Source: Zygnema cylindricum
Taxonomy: Eukaryota > Streptophyta > Zygnematophyceae > Zygnematales > Zygnemataceae
Direction: 5' to 3'
Length of the DNA stretch: 64,000 nt
NCBI GenBank assembly: GCA_037447655.1
Contig: JBBHKE010000216.1
Span: 208,428 to 272,427, forward strand
The position numbers were made by a program, and so were the translations under genes. A model generated the notes under the pieces. It was not told the DNA's origin and ran no database searches. It worked only from the letters and a program-made list of their open reading frames with translations. Position 1 is the first letter of the stretch. Every line of letters starts with the position of its first letter. Of this stretch, positions 1-13,360 are shown piece by piece.

Positions 1-37
1 GTTCAAATGTACCTTTCCTCAAGTTGTCCCCCTTCGT

Positions 38-3000
38 TCAAACACCTCCACCAAATGCTCTTTCAAGAGGACCCATTCCCACTCTTCCTGTTGAATCCTT
101 CCAGTCTGAGTAACCTTTGACAGGTACTAATGGAGTTACAGTGGAACCCAAAGGACCTACTTGTACGTTTTGGCTTTCACTCCTCGAGTTGCCCACAGAT
201 GTTGGCAAAACTTGCAGAGAATCTTTTTGATTTCCATCCGTCGCGAATGTAGCCGCTGCTAGAACACATAACCAGGGAGAGAATGTGAGACCAAAAGAAA
301 CGAAAACAGCAAAAATTTTCTAATCTCAACATTTAAGCTATGAAACCACTACACCTTCCATGGCTATTAGAGTTGAAAACACTAATTCAATCGCAACTTT
401 TTATGGCCGAAAATCATAAATGGTGTTATCAACATTCCCGCAGTCACACTAAATTGGTATTATACATTCTACGTTCACATTTACACTAACAATTCCTTTT
501 TTGAAATAGGATGTGCGGTGTTCTAGTAGAATGGATTAATATTGGCCAGCTTTAAACTGTGCAGTCAGTGCTAACGGGTACAAATCCAGCACCTTCAGTC
601 ATTTCTACTCTAGCCATAGCTATTCACATTGAAAATGATAATAGATAGACTTGGTCTGTGATAATAGTATGGACAGCACTACTGGTGAGATCTTCTCCTG
701 TGGCATTTGTTGGTTAGTCATTGCGTAATGTGAGCAGGGTTTCACACCAAGAACTGTACTGATACCCAAGAAAAACTAACAAGAACCATCATAAAGCAAT
801 AATTTAAAAAAAGACAAATCAACATTGAAAACGGCATTTATTATGAACTTTCAGCCTATAACTTTCCATCCAAGGTAAAACTACTCAAACAACCTAGAGA
901 GAGTCTACCGTTTCAGCAGTAAGAACTGGAAGCAGTTTATAACAAGCAAAGTCTGATGAAAACTGCAAACTTGAAAAACTGCGAGGAGCACACTTGCTTT
1001 AAATTTAAAAATGAAAAAGTCGCTATTGGGTTTTTTTTTTTTAAATTGTTCGCCTAAAGATGAAAAGTACTTGACGAGTGTTATTTGACGCAATGCAGCG
1101 ACTATTATAATAAAAAGTGAGACAAAGCAAACAAATACAAGAATCTCTAAAAAAGACTCTATTTCAAGAACATACAATAACTTGACAGTGTCCTTACCTC
1201 GTTTCTGGCCCAGAGAGGCGATCTTTCTCAAGCAAAGGCTAAACTCTTCGAGAACAGCCCTCTCCTGTTTTGCGTACAATTCTGCTCCAAAATCACCATC
1301 AATTTTATACCTAGGATCCAATACGCCAGGAGACGAAGGATTTATAAATAAGTTGTCTTGTTCATCACACATAAGGGCCAACGTCCCAGGCGATAAAGGC
1401 CGACTATTCTCCTCGATTTCATCACTCCTCTCCTCTTGAAATTTTGCATCATCAGTCCTGTCATTTAACGGATCCAGAGCATTTTCACTCAAACAAGTTC
1501 CCTCCACGGCCTGGTCTTTAGGTTCTGTTACTTTTCCCTCAATCTGACGCTCTTGTGTGTAAAGACCAGCTTCAACACCCTCTACCTTTTGATCAATAAC
1601 TACAGAGTTTTCATTTCGTATTGCTCTCTGTTTTGGCATATAGTCTGATCCTGTTCCATGGTCTTCTCCACCAGATGATCTTGAAGGTGGTCCAAACTGC
1701 CGCCTTTCTTCTGAGAAAAAAAAAACAGCGCATTAAGTCAAATTCAAATCTACTACTGTATGTAGGCGGAAGTAAAAAAACCTAAGGTATAAAAGTCACA
1801 GCAGGTACATTCATGTTGTTTTTACCTGTACAAGAAGCAAAAGCTGCATAACTTTCCCAAACCTTTTTCAATTTTGTTTGTAACTATGTGAATTCATAGG
1901 AGTGATCAATCAAGCAAGTGTTTGGCCAAGAAAGGAAGATTGGATACTTGATATGTGAGAGTTTTCCATACCGCCAAAAAAACCACCAAATTAACAATAT
2001 TATCTTAAAGCTGATGTAAGGTTCAAGCCTGCTGTTTGTCATTGGCTGTTCCATCTACGAGATAGATGATCCCTATCTAACAAAAAAAATCGAAGAGAAT
2101 GCTTTTCCAAAGGATTGTCTAACAGCATCAAGAATGAATTGGTCGAATGCCACTCACTGACTAACTTAAATTAAGTTCTTAAGATCATTCAAAGTATATA
2201 TCTGACTTACCAACAAACTCCCTTGCCAACTCTGTTGTTACTATAGCCAGCAGCTTGCAGAGCTCCTTAACAGCCTCAGGTTTCACCACTCCTGCTAGAA
2301 GAGATCTGCAACGAACCACATCCAAGCCAAACAAGAGTATTCCCATGCTTACAGATCCCCGAACAAAACCTAAACGCCTCAGATAAATTTAATCCATAAA
2401 AGGCAACAATGCAAGAACTGGCAGCTAGGCCAGCTGGTTGTTGAACCTAATTCACAGAGCAGCAAGTCGCAAGAAGATACCACGGAATTGAGGGAAAGGA
2501 AGCCAGTGTCCTTCATTACTTTCAGCCATTCCCCAGAAACTCAACAGACAGGGGGTTCAATATTAATCCCCGCTTCATTTTAAGTCGGCATTAATGCTTT
2601 ACATCCTTCACAGGTTGCCATGTGCTAAAAAACCAACCACAATGCTTTAGCATGAGTTATATTTGGGCATATATATAAAGCAAATGAAACGAGTAAGAAT
2701 TGATAAAAAATTAAACAACTTGATAAAAGATTAACAAACTACCACCGGTGATTCCAGTAGTAGGAGAGAAATGCACTCACTTCGTGCTTGGTGTTTGTGC
2801 TGCAGTTGGATTATTATAAATTGCTTGTTGGGAAACATGCTTTCCCGGAGGTAACAATGTTGTTAGACTTCGTCCCACATCTACTGGCTGCAAAGCAATA
2901 GAAATAGAAGATCTAAGAACATGGATAAAACACTGCATAATTTTCTTGAAATCAAACAGGCAAGTAAACTTTCAAATGAAAAAAAAAAAATCACAACTAA

Positions 3001-6000
3001 TGGGTTTAAGTTTACTACACCACTGCATCAATTGTGCCAACACAGCATAATTTCAACAGATGTGTACTGGTTAGGGTAGTGCCACAGTGAAGTTGAACAG
3101 ATAGGAACAATCTTCTTCATCTGACTTGCATTGTGCACAGCACATATAAAATCCCCATCACACTTAACGATTATAGCAAATAAACTAATGTGCCTAGAAA
3201 GGAAACTTCCCTGGCATTCATTCAACTCGCCAGCAATAGCACAAGAATATAATTCTTTTTAATTCAAGGCTCCTCAGCAGAATAGCACTAGAAACTGGAA
3301 GCTACTAAGAGAGACGTGAAAACGACAACAATTTCACTATTTAACATCTATATCCAGCGCACAAGACTTGATTTCAGCCAGTTCTTACAAGGAAAGACTA
3401 CAGTCTGATATAGGACAAGCAGGAATTGTCAAAACAAATCGAAACTCAAGGGTTCAAAACTCAAACCCAAAAGCAAATAGAAAATCAAGAGTTCAAAACC
3501 GAGACCCAAAAAGTCAACTTTGTGAAACATCAAGGTTCTGAAAAAATTATACCACGTGAGAAAAGAAAGTGAATGCATTGACACTTTCCAATCATCAATT
3601 TCTGAACGCATGTGGAATCATAGTCATTCCCTTGAATTAACTTTGAAAGACAACATCCCATTTTTTTTTCTGACATGTTGTCAAACTATCACGTAAAAGA
3701 GAAGTAATAATGTCCTACAATCAGCCCTCTGTTTAAAATTAAACAAACAATCTTACCACGAGGTGGGCAACCACAAACAAAAGCACATCATAATGCAAGA
3801 ACTTGACACTTTCGTACACCAAATTAAATGTTCGAAGTTGGACCATAACATTAGATGCCGAACAGTAGTAAATGGCAGTGGCCCCGGCAATCAGAACTTA
3901 CCACTGCATCTGACCCTTTCCCATTGGTTTGTAGCTTTTGAGTAAATGCTTCGCCTCTCTCCAAGACCCGAGGCTTCTTCGAAGGCGGTGGAGAAGGAGA
4001 GGAATATTGACCCATTAGAGCATTTGCAAGTCTTGGGGTTGACAAAGGTGGAAGCACCTCGGGATAAAACATGGCATGATCACGATCACGATCCCGATCT
4101 TTGCCTGTGTTGTCGTGGTTCTTGCAATCAATGCATTTACAATTTTCAGAGCACAATATGTTTGCTTGAAAGCATTCACAATACTTCTTTAAGCACCCGG
4201 ACTTCTTGCAATGACACCCTTTGTTATGCTTCCCCAACATACTGTCAGACGTATCCTGCATCCATATTTGAAAAACACGAAGAATCAATATTCAGGAATA
4301 GTCTAAATCCTGGCATTGACTGAAAGAAGGAAAAGCAAGAATGTGGGCTTAATTGACACGCTGATGTTCAAGACTAAAAGGAATTAAATGGCATCCTGTA
4401 AACTTTAATCTTTGCCAACCAGCCATATCCTTCAGACATGCCGTATTTACTTCCAGTAAACAACAAACTCTGATTCAAGGAGGCAAGCATTGGAATTTGT
4501 CCAAGTACCTTACCCTGGCACATTCGTGCAGAACAAAGATGCAAACTCAGCTGCACTGCAAATAAATCCCAGAAACTACCAGGAATGACACGTTATATTT
4601 TCTATCTCAATGCAATGAACCCTCCAGTAGTTCAGCAGTAACATTCTGAAAGCTTGCAGAAGTTGCTCAACAAAAATGATTTTCTCTGCGTGCAAGAAAT
4701 GGTACATAAATCAGCCATATCAAAGGGACAGTTAAAGAACGTCCATAATTTGTGACATCATACCGGCCTTTCATCCTGAACGATACTGCTGGAAAGATTG
4801 CTAGCAATCTTTGGACGAAAAGCATTCGGGTTTCGTTCCAATGTTGCTTCCACAGCCTCCTGCCTTACACATTCATATTCAGCATTATTGTAACAGTTGA
4901 CACAATTGCAACCATCACAGTATGTCCCAGAAGCGAAGCATTCGCAGTACCTGCCAAAACAACACACAATGAATCGAAGATAACGTCAGGAAAGAACAGC
5001 TCTCTCAATTTACACCCGCTCTATATCAGTCTGTAATCCCATGAAACATTCAAAGGCTGTACCTCAACAACGGCGTTATCATTCAAAATATACATTCCAT
5101 TGTACTTCTCCAAGACAAGCATAGCGCATTTCCAAGTTAACATTGTGGAATTTGCAGTTTCCAGAGACATTGTTTACCACATTGAGTTTCAGGGAGGCAT
5201 TAGAATTTACATATATTTATTTTTTTATTTTTGTAAATCAGAAACCACTCCCTTTTAAAGGATGCCCCTTGAGTTGTCTATGGTTGATGCCTCCATTAAT
5301 TTGGAGTTCAAAATTAGCATCATGTACATGATTCAATTTTGAATCAAGATTTTTTTTTTCAACAACAGGCAGAGCTTCCATTTTATTCCAGCAATGTTCC
5401 AGAGTGTACTCCAGAGCATCAAATGTCCATAGAAAAGAGCACAATTCAGAGCAGTATTTCAAGACAGCATAGTTCAAAACATGCATTCTACAACAACATC
5501 ATTCAAAAAAACGTATTTTGAAAATCAGCATACCATAATGTGAACTTGAAGACGGTGTAGTTCAGAATGTATACTAAAAAAAGCATCATGTACGCATTAC
5601 CTTCCGAACTCACCGCCATTTAAATAGTACATTCCAAATACAACATTTTTCAAAATGTACTGTTCAACAATAAATCATTGTTCAACACAAAACAATACAA
5701 AAGGAGTACAATATATGTAACTAAGGGAGTGGAATTTAAGCATCATTGTCAAGTACAGCATCATGCAGACTATCGTATAACAACAAATGTATGGAGACAT
5801 GAAGTTTCAAAAGTAAGCATAATGGTTGAAAGAATAGCAAGCTATACCACACAATTACAGGGATGTACATAAATTTAGAGAGGAAGGAGGATTTTGGTGA
5901 GGTTTTCCAAGCTTATTCGGAAGATGTTCACGGGCAACTTCAACACTCTGTTGCAGCTAGTACAATAGGAACATTTACGACGACGTTACCGAAGAAGTAA

Positions 6001-7073
6001 TATGCCTAAAAGCAAAGAAGTTACCTACAGCTTAAGACACCTGGAATTCTTGCAATTGCACTGCTTTGTTTTCTTTGAAGGTGGTTGTGGTTCTGTTGGC
6101 CTGGAACGTGCTAAGAGCTTCCTGCATTCAGGAAAAACAATCGACATCGTTGAAAAATATAAAAAATAGAAAAATCACGCATTGAAAATGAGAGCCAGGA
6201 TCACCTATGCAATAAAACAACAAGATATCAACATAGTCATTCAGCATTAAACTGTAAAACACCATATGCAAATAATGTTAACATGATCTTCAGCAAAAAG
6301 CCCAGAAAACATCAAAATCAGCTAACAGTAAAATTCACATGACCATCAAGAGCATAATGTCGTCCATTAGAAACGGGAGTTCCAACATCAGCAAGAGCAA
6401 GCATTACCATCAGAATCGCCATCAGATTAAAAGCAAACATAACATCAAACAAAACCATCAAAACCATCAAAACCATCAAAACCATCAAAACCATCAAAAC
6501 CATCAAGACCATCAAAACCATACTCAGAGAGGTTTTCAACAATTTGAAAAAAACTTAATGAATGTATGCAGACAACAGCAGGTCATTATAACGAAAAGAA
6601 AAATCTGGAAGTCACGCTACTACTATGTCCAGACAGGTTTAATGTTTTGGAGCTCTCCTGTCCTGGTTAACTGCCATATTCAACTTTTTTCTTTCGATAA
6701 TAGCCAGAAGATGATAAATTGACCAGAAGCTCTATTTCTCTAATTGACTGCACTGAGATCCAGCATTATGTATATAAGTACAATTCAAACAAACCAAAGC
6801 AAACCTAAAGCAATTTCTAGCCTAAAAATAACGACGAGTTGGAACCTTCAAAAAAACATAACACAAAGCAAACCTGCAAAAAGTAGCATTGCATCCTAAA
6901 CAGAAGCCAAACCATGGCACATACCCTGTGGCAGTATCAGTAGGGCCAGAATAATATTGCTGAGAACTGCTTTGCAAAGAAACGTCAGCGTTTGATACTT
7001 GGTAGGCAGCCATGGCTTTGAAGTCAAGTTGTCTTGCTGGCTTCTTCCTAACTTCGCCACTAATGCTCATCAT
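38..7073 (-). CDS. TCX/CPP family (TSO1-like, Tesmin CXC-domain) transcription regulator, 8 exons, 572 aa
   Basis: DNA-binding CXC protein of the TSO1/TCX/LIN54 class, whose plant members act in DREAM-type complexes controlling cell-cycle and developmental genes in the nucleus. Exons in transcript order: 7073-6925, 6121-6029, 4950-4764, 4255-3902, 2887-2781, 2305-2211, 1710-1198, 258-38; every junction has GT/AG and keeps frame. The first CXC motif spans residues 70-112 and begins [16 protein letters not shown]; the [10 protein letters not shown] linker is near 122-131; the second CXC is near 151-191, with [19 protein letters not shown]. The N-terminal [10 protein letters not shown] motif and a C-terminal block (LALMCDEQD, then [13 protein letters not shown]) are typical of plant members. 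The start is the first ATG after an in-frame TGA. The last acceptor is ambiguous by one codon (258 or 255). Bases 1-37 would be 3' UTR. An extra non-coding first exon cannot be excluded. Confidence 0.92.
6451..6521. repeat. 9-bp tandem repeat (AAAACCATC) in TCX intron 1
   Basis: About eight near-perfect copies of AAAACCATC, one of them with an A-to-G change. The block lies inside the first intron of the TCX gene. Because 9 is a multiple of 3 it leaves long open frames on both strands; these are artefacts of the repeat. Confidence 0.9.
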
Positions 7074-9308
7074 CGATGTTGATAACGAAAGTCAACAAAC
7101 AAAACTTGAAACTGGTAAAAAACTTTTTAGCAAATAAGAAACTTGTCCAATTGGAAAGGAAAATATGCACCGTTTATGCGGCTTGAAGAAAGATTTCACC
7201 ATCATTTTAAATGGCAAAAGGAGCCATAGCTGCAAGTTACTTTAAGAGTTTTTTTTTTTTAGGAGCCTTGACAGCGTACACATAGTCATGCCAGTTAATA
7301 TCTTCAGCTGCAAAATTAGCGTCATGAAACGGACGTTAACGGCAAACAGGCAGATAACTGGAACATAACTTCACCAGACAGTTTGGGAGGGAAGATTTGC
7401 AGATTGCTGGAAAGTTTCTACTTGAAACTTGAAGTTGAAATGCCAACGGTTTAAATCAAACTCGAGAAATGATTGCCGGGACGGGGTTCGATGTAAAGAC
7501 CTCGAAAACGTATTACTGCTAGGTGCACATACTTGTCAAAGTACCGCATTCGGCACGTATTCAGAAGTTCAATACGCGTATAATACACTATACCACATAT
7601 GGTGTTTTCATATTTTATCGCACATGATGCAAAAACTTTCATTGTGCATGGCAGTACGTCGATTGCGGAATCTATGTGGCGTTTTTTGTACCTTTTGTAG
7701 GTTTATGACATTCTGTATGGTCTGGGCCTAATTGAAAAAACTTTCGAAGTTTAAATTTAATATGTCACGGCAAGGATTTTCCCGGCTGTGAATTAGGGGT
7801 GTGCACGGGCTCCAGCTGGTATTGCAAATCCGTGAAGTTGATGAATTGCTTCTTATAAAATACAATTTATGTTCCAGGGTCACCTGAAATCGACACCTGG
7901 ATATAGAGTTGACTTCACAGCGAGGCAGGTAAATTTGAAATTTGAATTTTGAAATTTGAAAATTGAAAATTTTGTACTGTTGAACACATAGAACAAAGCG
8001 TGTATACTGTACGTATTTTATTCGGTACGTAGCACGTGTACTATCGCTGGTGGAAACACCAATTTCGGCACAATAGATTTCACTGACTGATCTGGTCATC
8101 ATGTCTCATCAGTCTGCTGTTTTATTTTTCTCGTCTTTTCTCAGGTCACAACGCGGACGTCGCATAAAAGGCCCTTAAATTTGTAAACTTTGTGATAGAT
8201 GTTAGTGCCACGGTGGCACGGATTCTTTTCAGTGCACGTCATTTCTAAGTAAATACAGTACGTAGTAGAAGGTCGTACGGAGTACCACAAAAAAATTGTT
8301 CTATGTTCTCGTAAACGGAATGGTTCAAAACCCAAGACGTCAAACTTCGTAAAAACGGAGTTGGCCTCTAAAGCATAATTATTGCGATAGGAAGTTCATT
8401 TTTAAGTTCGAGTTATTGTATAATTTGAAGTAATATTTGCATAACCAATTGCTTTAGATAGGATAAAAGCATCAGAACTAGGAGAACATTCTTTTGCGGT
8501 GTCGAAGTTCATCTCTCCGTTTTTAGTACCCCAAGTTGTAACATTTGATTACAATGCAGCATAACAACTTCATGAGGATTGTTCTCGCTAAATATAACAT
8601 ATAGCATTTAGAGAACTTTCTAGGCGAAGATTTATCGCATGAAGTTCTAACCCTAGTGTTAAAAAGATCCTTTTTTTTTTTTAGCAACTTGAAGATAACT
8701 GGAACCCAAATGGATTGGAGTCAAACTAACTGTAGTCCAACGGCATAATAGATTTCCACCATCATTGAACGTTAAAATGCAACAATAACACAGGACATGG
8801 AAAAAAAGAAGAAGATAAGCACTTGCAATTCAAATTTCAAAGAAAGAATTATAACAAGAAAAAAAGTCGGTGCATTTCCTGCAAGGCTCATTAGACAACC
8901 GGTATCAAATACCTTACACATATACTAAATTAAGCAGTGCTTTCAGAAACAAAGATATAATTTAAAATCGTACCCATTATAACTACTTGTTCTAATCCTT
9001 ACAGTGTATATAGATATATACATTTACATCTTCCAATAATACCAAAAATACTGCCAAGCCAACGAACTAATGAGTACTACAACATAAACGATTACAACAC
9101 TTTCCTGCAAAATAATTTAATTGAAGCTTAACCTAAAGCTCCCCATAGCCTGTTTACAACGTGCAAGGTCATTGAGACAGACAAAGGAGGCCTTGCATTC
9201 ACTGCAGCTACACTATTCAGCTAAACCATTAAATACAACTTTGTAAAAGATTCAAAGGTTTGTGTGAAATGTAAGAAGGCTATGGAAGTACTACGACACA
9301 CAACTCCG
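7074..9308. other. Intergenic region, no gene seen
   Basis: Lies between the start of the TCX gene and the stop of the glutamine synthetase gene, both on the minus strand, so it should hold the TCX promoter and 5' UTR and the glutamine synthetase 3' UTR. I see AT-rich sequence, a short run of overlapping TTTGAAATTTGAA-like words near 7930-7970 and poly-A/T tracts. No open frame resembles a known protein. Confidence 0.6.
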
Positions 9309-12300
9309 TCAGCAATCAAGAGTGTTGTCGATCTCCCATTGGCTTAAATGTCGCATGTATGCATGCCATTGTTTCTTACGCAGCATCACATAAGAGTCGA
9401 CAAAGTCATCACCCAGAGCCTGCAATGAGCTCCCTCGAACCAGATTTCGACCCACGTAGGACATAATTGTTAAAAAATTAGAAACACACTACTGAAGACG
9501 ACAACGACTCTGTTCAATACAAGTACATACAGAACAAAAAAAAAAAAAAAGGTTCTTTACATAAGCACGGGAGAACCCCAGAGCCAGAATCACATTCACC
9601 TCTCTTATAAATGTGGACTCGTCAAGAAGTCGTAATGCATCTAGGAGGTTTTCCGGTAATGTTGGCAAACTCTGCAAAAGAGTAAAAAGGAGAGAACACA
9701 CACAAGTCAGTAGGAGCAGAAAAAACATAAGCGGGCAGTGAAAAAGTAAAATTCTCATGATTTACAGTCTCCCTCACCTTCTTTGGATGAGGAAGATGGC
9801 CATTCCAGTCCGCTCTTTCTCCTGGATCTACTTTGTCAGCAATTCCCTTAAGACCTGCGGCTGAGATAGTTTCTCCCAATACCGACCCTCTTCAGAAATG
9901 CTTATTTGCGTTGTTACAAAAAATGATATCATATTCGCAGAAACAAATAGCCACATTATCTACAGCAAGAACTGAATCGAGAACCATGCACATCTTTCAC
10001 CACAATTAGTCTCGAAACATTAACATAGTTTTAAGATCAACATTCTATTCTGAGGCCTACACATAAACAAGCGTGGACCACAGACACAGAACAACCTTCG
10101 CCCTTTCGTATCGATGAGATGATGTCGACACTAATGAATTCTGATCCATGCAACTCATTTGTCCAGAGTAATTACATAAAATGTGCAAAAACAACAGGAA
10201 ACGCACGTAAAATACTGTTATATGCGCATAATATGCGACAACCACATAAGGCGTTTCCAATTGTTTTCTTAAAACTGAACTACGGTAATTATGGTCCACC
10301 GTTCACTTAACAATTGTGTTCCCTCAGTTCTTGCTTACCCAGGAGAGCTGCCTGAAGAAGATATGGATTCACAGCCCCATCCGGTAACCGGAACTCAAAC
10401 CGGTTTCCCTCCGGAATTCTGTTCCCAAAAACAATTTCTCCCCTTCTGTTAATCACGCATTTGGGACGACTCCACTGTCCCTCATTCCCTGTTTTGAAAA
10501 CCTTTATCTACGGATTCTCCCATACTACGTAGTTTGCTCGGTCAAACACCTCTTTCAACACAGTTATCTGATTTTCTTTGTGTAGGGAAATGAAAGCAAG
10601 AGATGCCCTTACCTCAACATGTGAGTGCGGTTATTCCCTGTATATGAAATGGTTTGTGGAGCCCAAGAGCTTCCCGAGATAGTACTGCTGCCATCAATTC
10701 GTTTATAACTGTTTACGGTTGGGTTCGTAATTGCACACATAGCCTGAAAAATAACTCAACCGTGGTTAGCTCAATAACTCGACCACTGAAAAAGCGATAA
10801 CCTGTAAAAAGTTGCTTTCCTTGGCACAAATTCTGGGCATAGTTCAAATGTGCAAAAACAATTGGAAAGGCTTCATGTGGTTACCCCGTACTAGTCACGT
10901 TTTATACCGTACGGTGACCGCATATAGTGTTTCCAATTGTTTTCGCACATTTTAACTATGTTTCTAGCTAATATTAGAATAATTCCTACAAAACATCATC
11001 AGCCTGGCAACTTTTCATGTATTAATCAGCTATAACTTAATAAAACAAAACAAAACAAAAGAAGAAGCGAAATCGCACACCAACCTTGGCATTTGACAAA
11101 ACTCCTCCAATAAAATGGTACGCCATGGCAGAAAGTCCCTGATTGTCCTCCATCCCAAATGGATTTTAGAGTGATGAAAGGACGGACATCCCAAAAAAAT
11201 GATACTAACAGAAGTCGATTATACAGAGTGGACAGTACTGAAAAAGGAGTTACCAGTTCGCCTGTGGGTTCCTCGAAGAGATTCCGGTCCTGAGAATTCC
11301 ATAGTGACACGTGACAATGTGCCCCATTTCCTGTAGTATTAACTAGAGGCTTCGGCATGAAAGTAGCTGTAAACCCTGCACAATCAGCCCTCCCTCGAAT
11401 GAATTTAGTAACCCAAAAGGAAGGAGATTAGCGGGAAGAACATAGGGAACTGCTCTAAACACCACAACAGGCAAAACGGTTTAAGAAGATGTCAAGGTGT
11501 GAAGAAAAGTTGGTAGTCACAAGGCAGCCAAAAAAGAAAACATTTAGTCCTTTCTATCCTCGAACCAACCCTTTCCATGTAGTCAATTTAACAAATAGGT
11601 GTTGCGCTCACCGTGTTCCTCAGCCACAGACTTGACCATGAACTTAAAGAAAGTATGGCGATCTGCCGTAACGAGGGAGTCATCATATTCCCAATTCATT
11701 TCGAATTGCCCATTGCCATCCTGCAAAACCATCACTTGTCTCTTAAAACAGATAGAAGCGTATGACCATCACTTGTCTCTTAACAACCTGTCTCTTAACA
11801 TTTAGAAGTGTACAGAGCAGACCAGTCATTGCTGTTAGCAATGGTAAAACTAATTTGGTCGAGCATTTTTTTCACATAAAATCATAAAATAGAGTTAACA
11901 ACATAAAATAAAGGAGTGGACGGCAAGCGGCCACATCACCTAGCTAAGCAATTAGCATTATTGTTTATAATTCACATTACAACTATTTTTAAATATATAA
12001 TAGCAATTGACTTATCATTTGCCAGTTCGACATACAATTTTCGCGAAAATCTATATCTTCTTAAACGTAGATGACCTGAACAAATACATGATTACTCATA
12101 CATGAATACAAAATATGGGGGTGGAAAAAACTATTTATAAACTCGTATACTTTATTTCATGCATGCATTAATCATTGAGTTGCTTTTTTGCAAAAGAGTC
12201 AAAGAGTGATGTGTGTTCTCAACGCCAACATTTATAAATATAAAAAATAATTCCCAAAAATTTATTAATTATTGAACAAGCAGTTTTTTTTACATTAACT

Positions 12301-13308
12301 AAAATGATTGTGAATTATAAACTTGAATAAACAATGGAATTTTTGTTGAAAATATATACACAGAAAATATATATATATTGAAAATTCAACTAGTTTAACT
12401 TAGAGTCATTTGTTCCCAATTGATGCCCGCCTAATCGAATTTAAGAATAAAATGCCCTTTTACTTTAATAGCATGCCAGTACAATGTCAATAACACTCAT
12501 TTGGTTTTGAGTTTTTCTGGTTGAATGAGATATCCTTCCAGCTTTCCTCGCACAAACATATTATTGCAATAAAATTCTTATCCCAAAAGAACCTTGGTTT
12601 TTTAAACCCTCAAACCTCATGGTCATTCTGGTACGGATTCCAGCCGAGCATCTGCATATAGTCGCAAATTTTTGCAATCACCTCATATCTCCGCATAAGT
12701 GCACCCTAAAAACCACCAAAAGACATTGACCCTCGTTTAAGACATTGACCTCCCAACAAGTCAACCCAAGCTATTGAGCAAAAAAACCTTCACAACTATA
12801 TGCTCCTTCACGAGCCATTTTTAGACACACACCTGGACCTCCCAAAAAAGTCAAAGAAAGAATTGAGCAAAAAAACCTTCCCACCTTTTTGTTCCTTAAG
12901 GAGCCATAAGAAGAGCCATATAAGACTTTTCTCACCTGATCATAACATGGCTTGGCGGCCTTATCCATGGCGTCTGATGGGCCGTCGGCCGAGGGAGATA
13001 GAAGGAAGAATTCACACTCTACACCTGTCTTCATCTGCCATCCTTGGGCCTCGGCCTTCTTTATCTGCAAACTCCAAGTACCAAGCCAACATTTCTCTAA
13101 GGGAGGGAAGGAGGGAGAGAGGGAGGGAGGGAGGGAGGGAGGGAGGGGGGGGAAGAGAGAGAGAGAGAGAGAGATTCGTGCAAAACTGCCTCTGGAAAAT
13201 AATACCGTGTTCCACGGTCGGATACAAAGACATCACCATTAAATTGCACTCGTTAAACTGTGCACCGTAATTAACATGGGCCATAGTTATGTTTATGTGC
13301 CAATAAAA

Positions 13309-13360
<52 letters not shown>

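Noticed and set aside
6318-6722. Open frames rich in MVLMVL or NHQNHQ
   Set aside because: They translate the 9-bp AAAACCATC repeat inside an intron.
12952-13284. Open frames over the GGGA/GA tract
   Set aside because: They overlap the glutamine synthetase exon on the other strand and extend through a microsatellite.
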